From positions 1 through 64,000 of the forward strand of contig DAOSEK010000001.1 in assembly GCA_035363095.1 (NCBI GenBank): a DNA stretch of 64,000 nucleotides, written 5' to 3'. A model generated the notes under the pieces. It had not been told where the DNA came from. It did no database searches and was given only the letters and a program-made list of their open reading frames with translations. This DNA comes from DAOSEK01 sp035363095 (lineage in GTDB: Archaea > Nanobdellota > Nanobdellia > Woesearchaeales > UBA119). The translations under genes were made by a program, and so were the position numbers. Below, one piece after another: positions 1 through 8,443 of the stretch; position 1 is the first letter of the stretch; each line of letters begins with the position of its first letter.

Positions 1-80
<80 letters not shown>

Positions 81-236
81 TTACTGTTACTTGGAATGAC
101 CCTAAACAGTTGCTTTCAAAGTAATACCTTAAATTCAAATTTAATTTTTCAACAACAAATGATTAGTTTTGGTATAATCGCAGTAGTGGGTATTTTTACT
201 CTAAAAGGTAATTTTAAGTTATTTATTAATATGAAG

Positions 237-1928
237 TTATTTGTGACTGTAGTAAAATAGCATTTTATCTAAGTCATCATTATCTAGCCTACAAAATCCA
301 AATCTTGCAAATTGGATTATATCGTTTGTTTTTAATGATTTGATGGAATTTTCTGCAACACATTTTATTTTATTGGCATCAGGCATCATTACTGCTACAT
401 CTATATTTGAATTATTGTCAGGTAACCAGTGTATTATGATTGAATCTTTTGGAAATTTATCGTATTCTTTTGAGTGAAATTCAAATCCGTTTTTTGTTTT
501 GATGAAGTTTATACAATCAATTAGTCTGTATATTTTTCCCTCTTCAAGCTTTTCGAAGTCAGATTTTTCTATGATAAAATCTTCGTTTGTTTCAAATGTT
601 CTTTCACCCATATCTTTGGCTGGATGTTTTTTTATTTTTATAATCTCTGAGGGTGCGTTTGATATTTTGATTTTTATGGGCTCTTTTATTAGAAAGAATC
701 TTGGAACGGATGCATCAAGGAACTTTCTGTTTGCTGAGCTAATTAAGGTCCAATTAAGATTTGTTGGTGTTGGGGATAGGCCTACTTGTTTTGCAAGCTC
801 CAAGAATGTTTCTTTTATTATTCCTCTTCTTTTTAGGGCCTTAACTGTAACAAGCCTTGGGTCATCCCAACCTAAAAGCTTTCCTGATTCTATCATTTCT
901 CTTATTTCACGGCCTTGGGTTGTTGCGCCCTCAACATTAAACCTCCCATATTGGATTATTGTTTGTTTGTTTAGGCCAAATAAATCTTTTATGTAATCCT
1001 GAAGCTCTATTCTCATTGAACCGAACTCGTTACTTCTCAAAACGTGAGTGATGCCACAAAGATGTTCTTCAATTGAATTTTCAAAGTCATACATTGGCCA
1101 AGCAAAGTACTTTGTGCCTTGTTTGTAGTGAGGGGTTTTTATTATTCTGAAGATGCTTGGATCTCGCATTACAAAATTATTAGATTTCATATCTATTCTT
1201 AAACGAAGTGTACATTTTCCTTCTTCGTATTCTCCGCTTTTCATTTTTCCCCAATCGCTAAGATTTTTTTCTTTTGATGCTTTTGAACATTCACAAGAGA
1301 TTCCTTTGGCTCTTAAATCACTGATTGTTTCTTTTTGGCAAAAACAAACGTACGCTTTGTCAGTGTCTATCGCCTTTTTTGCATAGTCATAAAAGATTTC
1401 CATATCATCTGAGACATAAACAGTTTTATCTGGAGTTATTCCAATGTATTCAAGGCTTGCAAGGCAGTCGTTTACGTAATCCCAGTTTGATTTCCCTGGG
1501 TTTGTGTCTTCAAATCTAAGGATACTTCTACCCTGATATTTTTTTGCGTAGATATAGTTTATGAGAAATGATAATGCATGCCCTATATGGCTATATTTTG
1601 ATGGCTCAGGAGGGATTCGAGTTACTACTTTTCCCATTACAGCGTTTGGGAGCTCGTTAAAGTCTTTTTTGTGTTTTACTGATAAGTTTTCAAATCGCTG
1701 TTTGTCTTTTGCTTTTAGCTCTTCTTTTATTTGCTCAGGGGTGAGTGATGAGATTAGGGATATTGATTCATCGATTAGAGGTTGCCATGTAGATATAGTG
1801 TCTTTAAGTGAAGGGTCAATTGCAATTACTTTTCCAATGATAGCTCCTTTGTTTGCGTTACCATTATGTTTGGATGCGTTTTCAAGTGAAAAGATGTAAA
1901 TCTTCTCTTTTAGTTCTTCATTGTTCAT
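237..1928 (-). CDS. gltX: Archaeal-type glutamyl-tRNA synthetase
   Basis: Class I aminoacyl-tRNA synthetase of 563 residues that charges tRNA-Glu, and probably also tRNA-Gln if no GlnRS is present (inference). The first 100 residues match the archaeal/eukaryotic GlxRS extension. The HIGH signature is SHIGH at residues 113-117, preceded by the family motif RIPPEPS. The segment GWDDPRL followed by KALKRRGI is diagnostic of the archaeal subfamily. The C-terminal beta-barrel anticodon domain fits the usual length of about 560. The KMSKS-equivalent loop after NVEGA reads TTQGRE rather than a lysine-rich LSKRK-like motif. The ATG at 1926-1928 is about 30 bp from a TATA box, so the mRNA is probably leaderless. 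It is divergent from the HIT gene pair. Confidence 0.96.
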   Translation of the reverse strand: MNNEELKEKIYIFSLENASKHNGNANKGAIIGKVIAIDPSLKDTISTWQPLIDESISLISSLTPEQIKEELKAKDKQRFENLSVKHKKDFNELPNAVMGKVVTRIPPEPSKYSHIGHALSFLINYIYAKKYQGRSILRFEDTNPGKSNWDYVNDCLASLEYIGITPDKTVYVSDDMEIFYDYAKKAIDTDKAYVCFCQKETISDLRAKGISCECSKASKEKNLSDWGKMKSGEYEEGKCTLRLRIDMKSNNFVMRDPSIFRIIKTPHYKQGTKYFAWPMYDFENSIEEHLCGITHVLRSNEFGSMRIELQDYIKDLFGLNKQTIIQYGRFNVEGATTQGREIREMIESGKLLGWDDPRLVTVKALKRRGIIKETFLELAKQVGLSPTPTNLNWTLISSANRKFLDASVPRFFLIKEPIKIKISNAPSEIIKIKKHPAKDMGERTFETNEDFIIEKSDFEKLEEGKIYRLIDCINFIKTKNGFEFHSKEYDKFPKDSIIIHWLPDNNSNIDVAVMMPDANKIKCVAENSIKSLKTNDIIQFARFGFCRLDNDDLDKMLFYYSHK

Positions 1929-1949
1929 TTTTTATCATCTTTTAATTTT

Positions 1950-1961
1950 TTATTTAAATTT
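1950..1961 (-). promoter_or_regulatory. TATA box of gltX
   Basis: On the minus strand the sequence reads AATTTAAATA. It is centred about 28 bp upstream of the gltX ATG, which implies transcription starting at or within a few bases of the start codon. Confidence 0.55.
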
Positions 1962-2086
1962 TCTTTGAAAAATCTGTTTTGGGTTTTAGTAGTGGTATTT
2001 TTAATTGTAATATTTTTGGTTTTATAAATATAAGCCTTTTCTTTTTAAATTAGTGCAGTATTATTGTGTTTTTTGGGGTAATGGCA

Positions 2087-2100
2087 AATTATTTAAATTA
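2087..2100 (+). promoter_or_regulatory. TATA box of the HIT gene pair
   Basis: The motif ATTATTTAAATT lies about 15-25 bp before the first ATG at 2112. The same ATTATTTAAAT core precedes pepF and the AsnRS-like gene, so it looks like the preferred TATA form of this organism. Confidence 0.5.
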
Positions 2101-2111
2101 GGTATGTATGT

Positions 2112-2828
2112 ATGAATATTATGGCTAATGATGAGAAATGTATATTTTGTAATATTGGTCTTGGTAAGATTAAGTCAAGGAAGGTTTTTGAAGATGAAAT
2201 AATATGCGCTTTTTTAGATATTAACCCTGCAAATCCAGGGCATGTGCTTATTATCCCTAAAGAGCACTATCAGATTCTACCAATGGTCCCAAGTGATGTT
2301 GTTGGTCATATGTATAATATTGCAAAAAAGATTTCTATGGTCATGTTTTCTGAGATTGGAAGTGAAGGAACAAGCTATTTAATTGCAAATGGCATGTCTG
2401 CGGGGCAAAAGGCGCCACATGTGATTATGCATGTAATTGCAAGGTTTGAAGCAGATAATATTGGTCTTGTCCCAGAGACTTTTGAGGTGACTGATAAGGA
2501 TATTGATAAAATTCAATCCAAGATTAGTGAATCTTTAATTAAGGTTTTTGAGGGAAAAGGGGTTTTGGATAAAAAAACCAAGAGTGAAAAAAGTGAGGAA
2601 AATGATGTTATTAGAGATGACAGCGTTGATGAAATGGAAGAAGATAGTAAACCTGATGATGAGAATCAAGATGAAGATGATAATGGTGGTGAAGATATAG
2701 ACAGTAATAAAGATCCAGATGATGATAATGAAGAAGAAGATGATGGTTTGGAATCTAAGTTTGATAGAGAGCAAAGGGATAAAAAAGAGATAGATATTGA
2801 TAAAATTGCTAATTTGTTTTTAAAATGA
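2112..2828 (+). CDS. HIT-family protein with acidic tail, catalytic His missing
   Basis: HIT (histidine triad) proteins are nucleotide hydrolases or transferases. Residues 8-115 show the fold: a zinc-type CxxC at 10-13 (CIFC), the FLDINPANPGH strand, and the GQ-x3-H region. The triad HxHxH reads H103-V-I105-M-H107, so the central catalytic histidine is isoleucine. This predicts loss of hydrolase activity and perhaps retained nucleotide binding. Residues 155-230 form an acidic, low-complexity tail rich in Asp and Glu, absent from typical HIT proteins of about 110-150 residues. A start at residue 4 (MANDEK) is possible. The stop overlaps the start of the next HIT gene by an ATGA, so the two are translationally coupled. 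Confidence 0.88.
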   Translation: MNIMANDEKCIFCNIGLGKIKSRKVFEDEIICAFLDINPANPGHVLIIPKEHYQILPMVPSDVVGHMYNIAKKISMVMFSEIGSEGTSYLIANGMSAGQKAPHVIMHVIARFEADNIGLVPETFEVTDKDIDKIQSKISESLIKVFEGKGVLDKKTKSEKSEENDVIRDDSVDEMEEDSKPDDENQDEDDNGGEDIDSNKDPDDDNEEEDDGLESKFDREQRDKKEIDIDKIANLFLK

Positions 2829-3352
2829 GCGAAAAATGTATTATTTGTGATAGGATTAGTGAAGGTCTTGGTGTGGTTTATAGTGATAATGATATTGCTA
2901 TTATTATACCGCCAGAGATAGTTTGTGATGGCCATCTTTTTGTTACGCCTATTAAGCATCATTCTATTTTTGAAAATCTACCTGATGATGTTTGTGCTAA
3001 TCTTTGTGATATTGCAAATAAGGCAAGTTTGGTGTTAGTGGATGCTTTGAAGTGCACAGGAACAAATCTTTTGGTGCAAAGTGGAAAACCTGCAGGTCAG
3101 AAGTTTTCTCATACGGGAATTAGTATTATTCCAAGGTTTGATAATGATAATCTTAATCTTGTGTGGACCCCAAGGTCTTTGTCAGAAGAGGATTTTTCAA
3201 TGGTTGAATTGAAACTTAAGAATGCCTGTGGAGGACTTTTTGTGAAAAAAGAGGAGAGCAAGAAGGTTTTTTCAGAGGGAAAAACTGAGATTATTGATTC
3301 AAGTGAAAACAAGGAAAATCTTATGATTAAACATTTGGATAGGATTCCTTAA
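2825..3352 (+). CDS. Second HIT-family paralogue, degenerate triad
   Basis: This 175-residue protein repeats the HIT layout: CIIC at residues 5-8, the GHLFVTPIKHH strand, and GQKFSH. The triad reads H96-T-G98-I-S100, so both the central catalytic and the third histidines are lost. The start overlaps the upstream HIT stop by 4 bp, which suggests co-translation and perhaps a heterodimer, since HIT proteins dimerise (inference). The acidic tail of the first paralogue is missing. The C-terminus is charged and probably disordered. Confidence 0.85.
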   Translation: MSEKCIICDRISEGLGVVYSDNDIAIIIPPEIVCDGHLFVTPIKHHSIFENLPDDVCANLCDIANKASLVLVDALKCTGTNLLVQSGKPAGQKFSHTGISIIPRFDNDNLNLVWTPRSLSEEDFSMVELKLKNACGGLFVKKEESKKVFSEGKTEIIDSSENKENLMIKHLDRIP

Positions 3353-3584
3353 ATAAATTGTGTTGTTTGAGTTGTGAAAATTTGAAAGGGTTATATTTGT
3401 TTGGCATGATAATTTTTAAGATGATAGATTTATTTTTTAATATATTTATGTTCTAAATATTATTTCAATATTATTGCAACAATAGTATAGAATGGTAAGT
3501 ATTTAACTTGTGAATATGACTACTACAACCTAATCCATAGCCTTTTCATCATTAGGTGCGTGAGTGAAATGCGTGAGTGATTAT

Positions 3585-3675
3585 GTAGCTTGTTCATATG
3601 ATTATAAACTAGATTGCTATGTAAGTTATGCGTGTAGGTGTAAGAAAATATAAATTTTTTTTATTTGTTGGTTAT
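3585..3675 (+). pseudogene. Decayed 3' fragment of the cysteine-rich protein gene
   Basis: The stretch aligns with the last codons and 3' flank of the Cys-rich gene that ends at 5553. Bases 3629-3675 are identical to 5529-5575, covering the final codons, stop and 47 bp in all, while 3585-3628 is a diverged version of 5485-5528. No reading frame continues upstream. I read it as the leftover end of a duplicated gene. The rest of the 3353-4257 gap holds a hairpin repeat (3828-3963) and AT-rich sequence with no gene I can support. Confidence 0.7.
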
Positions 3676-3827
3676 ATTAATTTTTTAGTCTAGAATTTTT
3701 AGTGAAATCTTTAATCCATAAATTATAGAAAGCATCCTAAATAGATAGTTTTAAGATTAATCTTTTATTGAATTTATTTTTGTTAATTTACCTATTTAAT
3801 CAGTATCTTCTTATTTTAGCCCAAAAA

Positions 3828-3963
3828 ATGAAAAACATCGGCATAATGATAAGGGGTCTCGTGAATATTCGAGGTTAATCCTTGCAGGAATTCGTCATTC
3901 GCATACTTTGGCATTTCAAGCCAAAGTAAGAATAGACGGATTCATGAAATCAAAGTATGCGAG
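3828..3963. repeat. Dispersed hairpin repeat, copy R1 (A-B unit)
   Basis: It starts with the A end (ATGAAAAACATCGGCAT, then a TCGAGGTTAATCC-like segment). It continues through the B hairpin, in which ACTTTGG pairs with CCAAAGT and flanking GTC/GAC arms pair, and ends at the palindrome-derived CATGAAATC. A diverged A hairpin but good B hairpin. It is one of about twelve copies in this window. Confidence 0.8.
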
Positions 3964-4257
3964 ATTTTCAAGGATTTTTACGAAATTCAAAAATAACTCA
4001 TAACATCTGAAAGTATGAATTAAGGGTAGTGATGCTCGTAATGATAATTACATGGAAATAAATAGGGTTAATCATGGTAATGATAAGAAGGTAATGATAA
4101 TGATTATAATAGAATGATAATTAGAAGATGAGAAGGAGAATAACAATAATAATAGTTACATTAGTTATATTTTACTTTTGTCCTAGACTAAATTATGACA
4201 ATATTTATATATTTGAAAATGAAAAATCATTGAATTAATGTTGCTGAATTTAAAAAG

Positions 4258-5553
4258 GTGGTAAAATTGAATAAAAAAGGAAATGTTATTGTTGCTTCAA
4301 TTGTGATTATATTTGCAGTGATTGCTGTTTTTTTGGCGTATGAGAATGTTTCAACGAAAACAACCTATGAAGGTGATAAGATCACAGGAATGGCTACTGC
4401 AAAATCTTGTGTTTTTAGTTTTCAGTGCAATGATAATGACCCTTGCACTACGGATAGATGTATTTTTGGAAGATGTACGAATAGACCTAAGTGTGGAAAT
4501 GGGTATTCTTGCGTTAATGGTAAATGTATAAGCTTAAAAGAAGTTGCATGTGAAAACAAAGAGTGTGGTGTGGTGAATCTTTTAGGTATTAATTATAATT
4601 GTGGTAGTTGCCAAACAGGATATAGTTGTAATGATAGTGTTTGTTTAAAAGATCATGTACAACAAGAAATACAATCAGATGATAGTTGTACTCCTGTTTG
4701 CTACATACACCAAGAGCAGTTGTGTGGTCTGAATGGGAGTTGTGATGGTTGTGATTGGAAGTTTAAACGCCAAAGAGTAGGAGATTGTGAATACAGTGAA
4801 TTTGAAAGAGGAACAATCAAAAGTTTCTCAAAGGTGGGGGGTGAAATTTATGAATCTGATTCTGATTACCCTGATGAATGTATTGTTTCTAGAGATGGAA
4901 AACATTATGTAAGGCAAGCTTATACTAGTGGAACTCTCTATATAGCTTATTTAGATTCATATTGTCATGGCGAAATATGTCAAGACGGAGTTTGTCTAAC
5001 AAACGTGTCAGAGTGTGTTCATGATGATGATTGTGAAGACCTACCAATTGGACAAAAATACTGTGCTAGTAATGAAGAAGTTGTGCAAAAATATCAAAAC
5101 AGGTCTTGTGTAGATAGTAAATGTGTAGATGGTGAAGTTTATACATTGACCAGAAATTATTGTTTTCGTAGCGTTTGTCAATCTGGAGAATGTGTTGCTT
5201 ATTGTAAACCAAATTGCGAAGGGAAAAAATGTGGAGATTCTGATGGATGTGGAGGAATTTGCAAGGGATGTGATAGTGTTACAAGGACAAAATGTTCGGT
5301 TGATGGAACTGAAATTTTAAACGTAACTGAAAATTATGTTTGTACTTTGGGAAGAGACAACCGATACAGATGCACTTATCATAATGAAAGTAATACCCCT
5401 ATCAGTTGCGGTAGTGGAAGAATATGTCAAGATGGTGCTTGTGTTAATAACTATTGTTATTGCTCAGGATGGGACCCACGGAATGTGGCTTGTGCATCTG
5501 GATATTACCCTGATTGCTATATGAGTTCTGCGTGTAGGTGTAAGAAAATATAA
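4258..5553 (+). CDS. Membrane-anchored cysteine-rich extracellular protein
   Basis: Residues 8-27 form one hydrophobic segment after a Lys-rich start, a signal anchor that would put the rest of the 431-residue chain outside the cell. The outer part carries dozens of cysteines in short modules such as CNDNDPCTTDRC and CGNGYSCVNGKC. A second type, CEGKKCGDSDGCGGIC, lies near residue 325 and is common in archaeal secreted proteins. Disulfide-rich surface or adhesion protein is the likely role; no enzyme domain is visible. The start is uncertain. GTG at 4258 opens the frame, but AAGGTGG sits just before the in-frame TTG at 4267. A decayed copy of its 3' end lies at 3585-3675. Confidence 0.8.
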   Translation: MVKLNKKGNVIVASIVIIFAVIAVFLAYENVSTKTTYEGDKITGMATAKSCVFSFQCNDNDPCTTDRCIFGRCTNRPKCGNGYSCVNGKCISLKEVACENKECGVVNLLGINYNCGSCQTGYSCNDSVCLKDHVQQEIQSDDSCTPVCYIHQEQLCGLNGSCDGCDWKFKRQRVGDCEYSEFERGTIKSFSKVGGEIYESDSDYPDECIVSRDGKHYVRQAYTSGTLYIAYLDSYCHGEICQDGVCLTNVSECVHDDDCEDLPIGQKYCASNEEVVQKYQNRSCVDSKCVDGEVYTLTRNYCFRSVCQSGECVAYCKPNCEGKKCGDSDGCGGICKGCDSVTRTKCSVDGTEILNVTENYVCTLGRDNRYRCTYHNESNTPISCGSGRICQDGACVNNYCYCSGWDPRNVACASGYYPDCYMSSACRCKKI

Positions 5554-5723
5554 ATTTTTTTTATTTGTTGGTTATGATTTTTATCTGAGTTTTTGCACAA
5601 AATATATAAATTAAGGGCTATCACTCGAGATAAGTAGCATCATAATCGCAATTCATCTTAGGTAATTTACCCGATGAGATTATTACTATTTTTTAGGGGT
5701 TATAATTTAATGATATGCAAGAT

Positions 5724-5956
5724 AAGATAATGTTTGTTTAGCAGTATATGCTAAAGGTCGCATACGAAGTGTCGCTTGATGCTCCACTTATCGCGACCTC
5801 GAAAAAGCTTTAACATTGAGTGTAGAACAAGATAATGTTTGTTTAGCAATATATGCTGAGGTCGCATACGAAGACTCGTTTCACTCGTCTTGTCGCGACC
5901 TCGAAAAAGCTTTAACATTGAGTGTAGAACAAGATAATGTTTGTTTAGCAATATAT
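5724..5956 (+). repeat. Two tandem copies of the tRNA-Ser upstream region, each ending in a hairpin
   Basis: Units of 105 bp (5724-5828) and 102 bp (5829-5930) precede a third partial unit that runs into the real tRNA-Ser. Each has the same leader (AAGATAATGTTTGTTTAGCA), then a segment like the tRNA 5' end, then a hairpin. Hairpin 1 (5756-5798) and hairpin 2 (5858-5902) share the outer stem GGTCGC/GCGACC. The inner stems differ in a paired way: AAGTG/CACTT in one and AAGAC/GTCTT in the other. The spacer TCGAAAAAGCTTTAACATTG is identical in both. The remainder of 5554-5723 is AT-rich with nothing recognised. Confidence 0.8.
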
Positions 5957-6039
5957 GCTGAGGTCGCATAACTTGGTAGTGCGCAGGCCTTGAGAGCCTG
6001 TCCCTTCGGGGGTTCTGGGTTCAAATCCCAGCCTCAGCG
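5957..6039 (+). tRNA. tRNA-Ser (anticodon TGA)
   Basis: The acceptor stem GCTGAGG pairs with CCTCAGC at 6032-6038, followed by discriminator G, as expected for serine. The anticodon stem CAGGC/GCCTG closes the loop CTTGAGA with anticodon TGA. A long variable arm (TCCCTTCGGGG) makes it class II. The T arm is CTGGG/CCCAG. No CCA is encoded and no intron is seen. Two tandem repeats of its 5' region lie directly upstream. Confidence 0.95.
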
Positions 6040-6080
6040 TTTATTGTTTTTGTGGTTGGCGTCTGGGCCTGCTTAAGGAA

Positions 6081-6092
6081 AAATATAAAATA
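6081..6092 (+). promoter_or_regulatory. TATA-like box upstream of the FKBP gene
   Basis: AAAAATATAAAATAG lies about 15-20 bp before the ATG, followed by an AGGTG Shine-Dalgarno-like site at about 6092-6096. Confidence 0.4.
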
Positions 6093-6102
6093 GGTGTAAT
6101 TT

Positions 6103-6570
6103 ATGGAAATTGAAAAGAATTCAAAGGTTAGTGTTGAGTATACTGGAACATTAGAGGATGGCTCTGTTTTTGATTCTAATGTAGGAAAAGAACCACTTAA
6201 ATTCCTTGCAGGGACAGGCATGGTTATTAAAGGATTTGACGATGCTGTGCTTGGTAAAAGTAAAGATGATGAGATAGAGGTGAAGATTGAGCCAAGAGAT
6301 GCTTATGGCGAAAAAAACGAACAGTTGGTTCAGACTATTCCCTTAAACGCGATACCTGAAAAGATTCCTAAAGAGATTGGGGTTGTAATGCAGATTAAAT
6401 TTCCTGATGGGAATATGGGATTTGCGACTATCATAAATATTGAAGGAGAAACTGTTACTATTGATATGAATCATCCTTTAGCAGGCCAAACCCTTAATTT
6501 TAAGATTAAGATTATTAGTGTAGAAGAAGCAAGTAAAGAAGAAATTGAGCATGGTCATATCCATAATTAG
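6103..6570 (+). CDS. FKBP-type peptidyl-prolyl isomerase, SlyD-like
   Basis: A 155-residue archaeal FKBP that isomerises X-Pro bonds and acts as a chaperone in the cytoplasm. Residues 5-65 contain VEYTGTLEDGSVFDSN and the GMVIKGFDDAVLGK strand-turn of the FKBP core. Residues 66-125 form the inserted IF chaperone domain. The core then resumes with HPLAGQTLNFKIKI. The HGHIHN tail may bind metal, as His-rich SlyD tails do. The ATG at 6103 follows an AGGTG site. Confidence 0.95.
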   Translation: MEIEKNSKVSVEYTGTLEDGSVFDSNVGKEPLKFLAGTGMVIKGFDDAVLGKSKDDEIEVKIEPRDAYGEKNEQLVQTIPLNAIPEKIPKEIGVVMQIKFPDGNMGFATIINIEGETVTIDMNHPLAGQTLNFKIKIISVEEASKEEIEHGHIHN

Positions 6571-6610
6571 ACACGAGTTAAAAAAACTAATGAGCACATA
6601 GCATTGCTTT

Positions 6611-7579
6611 TTACTCTAAAGAATTTTTAAATTGTTTTAGTTCTTTTTCTATTTCTTCTACGTTTTGGGCAATAGATATTTTATATCTGAACTGTTTTGA
6701 GTTAGCTACACCTTGAAGAAATGAAAGAATGTGGGTTTTTAACGCGTTAATCTCTCTTTGTCTTGGTTCTTTTAGTTCTGAGAGGTATTTTTTGTATTTT
6801 TCGATTATATTAAATATCTTGTAGGGTTCTTTTATTGAGTCTATTTTTGTTTTGATTTCATTAAATATTAATGGATTTGTCCCAGCAGTTCTTCCGATCA
6901 TTACTGAATCGCAAAGTGTTTCGGATTTTAGTTTTTGATAATCAGAGTTATTCTTAACATCGCCGTTTCCGATTATTGGAACTTTTGAGATATTTTTTAT
7001 TTCTTTTATAGCATTCCAATCTGCAATTCCGGAGTATTTTTGTTCGACTGTTCTTGGATGGATTGCTATTGCATCGACCCCTGCTTTTTCGGATAATTTT
7101 ACTACTTCTTTTGTTACAATGTTATTTTCAAAACCAAGCCTTATTTTTATTGTTAGGGTGATATTTAATGACTTTTTTAGAGTTTTTATTATTGAGGCGA
7201 TTTTTTTAGGCTCTTTTAAAAGATATGAGCCACCTTTTGATTTTAAGACTTTTGGAGCAGGGCATCCGCAATTTATATCGATTAGATCACAGTAATCTTT
7301 GGCAAGGGTTGAAGCTTTTAAGAAATCATTTTCATCATAACCGAAAAGCTGGATTGCAACGGGTCTTACTTTTGAGATTATTGAAAATAACTCTTGGGCT
7401 TTTTTGGGTTGAAATATTATGGATTTTACTGATAGTAATGGCGTATATGTTAGGTCTGCTCCAAGTTCTAAGCATAGCTTTCTAAAGGCAGTATCGTTAT
7501 ATAAAGACATTGGAGCAAGGACTAATTTGTCTTTAAAGTCAAACGCTAAATCTGTTTGGGTTTTTTGTTCTTTTTTCAT
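6611..7579 (-). CDS. dus: tRNA-dihydrouridine synthase
   Basis: FMN- and NADPH-dependent enzyme that reduces uridine in tRNA D-loops. The TIM-barrel signature runs from VLAPMSLYNDTAFR through DINCGCPAPKV near residue 103, whose cysteine is the catalytic acid. It continues with TIKIRLGF, AIHPRT and the phosphate-binding segment IIGNGDV to SVMIGR. At 322 residues it has normal family length. The C-terminal helical domain is Lys/Glu-rich and lacks extra domains. The start ATG is at 7577-7579. It faces away from the plus-strand tRNA-Phe, about 100 bp away. Confidence 0.93.
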   Translation of the reverse strand: MKKEQKTQTDLAFDFKDKLVLAPMSLYNDTAFRKLCLELGADLTYTPLLSVKSIIFQPKKAQELFSIISKVRPVAIQLFGYDENDFLKASTLAKDYCDLIDINCGCPAPKVLKSKGGSYLLKEPKKIASIIKTLKKSLNITLTIKIRLGFENNIVTKEVVKLSEKAGVDAIAIHPRTVEQKYSGIADWNAIKEIKNISKVPIIGNGDVKNNSDYQKLKSETLCDSVMIGRTAGTNPLIFNEIKTKIDSIKEPYKIFNIIEKYKKYLSELKEPRQREINALKTHILSFLQGVANSKQFRYKISIAQNVEEIEKELKQFKNSLE

Positions 7580-7675
7580 TTTGGTTATGTTGATTAAGTT
7601 TTTTTTAGTTTGAATTGTTTAGAGGTAATAAAACAAAACTTATTTAAATCAGTTGGGTTTTTCTTGAGTATCGGT

Positions 7676-7748
7676 GGGGCGGTAGCTCAGCTGGGAGAGC
7701 ACACGGCTGAAGACCGTGGGGTCGGGGGTTCAAGTCCCCCCTGCCCCA
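7676..7748 (+). tRNA. tRNA-Phe (anticodon GAA)
   Basis: GGGGCGG pairs with CTGCCCC (one G-U), the D arm is GCTCAGCTGGGAGAGC, and the anticodon stem CACGG/CCGTG closes CTGAAGA with anticodon GAA. The T arm is GGGGG/CCCCC with loop TTCAAGT. Discriminator A, no encoded CCA. A TATA-like TTATTTAAATC lies about 35 bp upstream. Confidence 0.97.
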
Positions 7749-7883
7749 TCTTTATTTATTTCTCGGAGGATAAACTGCTTAGATTTAAAGGCTATTTGAA
7801 AGGTAAAAAGTATAGTCCAAAGTATATACAAAATTGCTTAAAAAGGAATTTTTGTGAGTATAAAAACTCCAGTTTTTTTCTTT

Positions 7884-8145
7884 GATTTCATGAAATACAG
7901 CATCATTTCGCATACTTTGGCAAATAGAAAAGCATACCTCATGTTTCAACATGAGGACTTGGTATACTTTTCAGTGATCAACAACCTAGCTTAATGTAGC
8001 GCATGCTTTTATATTACCAACATGCCTTGCCCTTTAGGGCAAGGTTGTTGATTTTTCAAGCCAAAGTAAGAATGGACGGATCCATGCAAGGATTAACCTC
8101 GACTATTTACGAGATACCTCGGGATTTATGCCGAGGTTTTTCATC
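7884..8145 (+). repeat. Dispersed hairpin repeat, copy R2, full-length with C and D modules
   Basis: This is the clearest full-length copy. It starts at GATTTCATGAAAT and runs to CGCATACTTTGG. Module C follows (AAAAGCATACC ... GGTATACTTTT around the stem CCTCATGTT/AACATGAGG), then module D (ACAACC ... GCCTTGCCC/GGGCAAGG ... TTGTTGAT). B resumes with TTCAAGCCAAAGT, and module A ends in CCGAGGTTTTTCAT. It fills much of the gap between tRNA-Phe and lipA. The remaining 300 bp up to 8443 are AT-rich with no gene seen. Confidence 0.85.
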
Positions 8146-8443
8146 TTGTGTAATTCTGTTTATTTGTATAATTTGGTCTTTATTTAGCTTTTAGATTGAA
8201 GTAAGAAGAGGATGATTCACTTAATGATTAGTCTCTACTATCCGTAGGATAATTCGGCTTTACAACGAGATTTTTCATTATAATTTTTTATTAAGAAAAA
8301 TTAAGAGAATCTTATAATAATTATTTAAGCCAAAAGAATATACTCATCTTTGTTTAAGAAATATGTAGAAATATGTATAATTTATCCGAAAATTTAATAA
8401 CTAAAGCTTTCTTTTTATAGCTATTGTTAAATAATTTGTGTGA

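Noticed and set aside
5751..5969. 72-residue minus-strand frame across the tRNA-Ser leader repeats
   Set aside because: The peptide is itself a tandem duplicate that merely reads the DNA repeat, and overlaps the tRNA 5' end. It is a shadow of the repeats.
7884..8145. Riboswitch controlling lipA
   Set aside because: The same structure occurs at about eleven other unrelated sites in both orientations, so it is a repeat, not a gene-specific leader.
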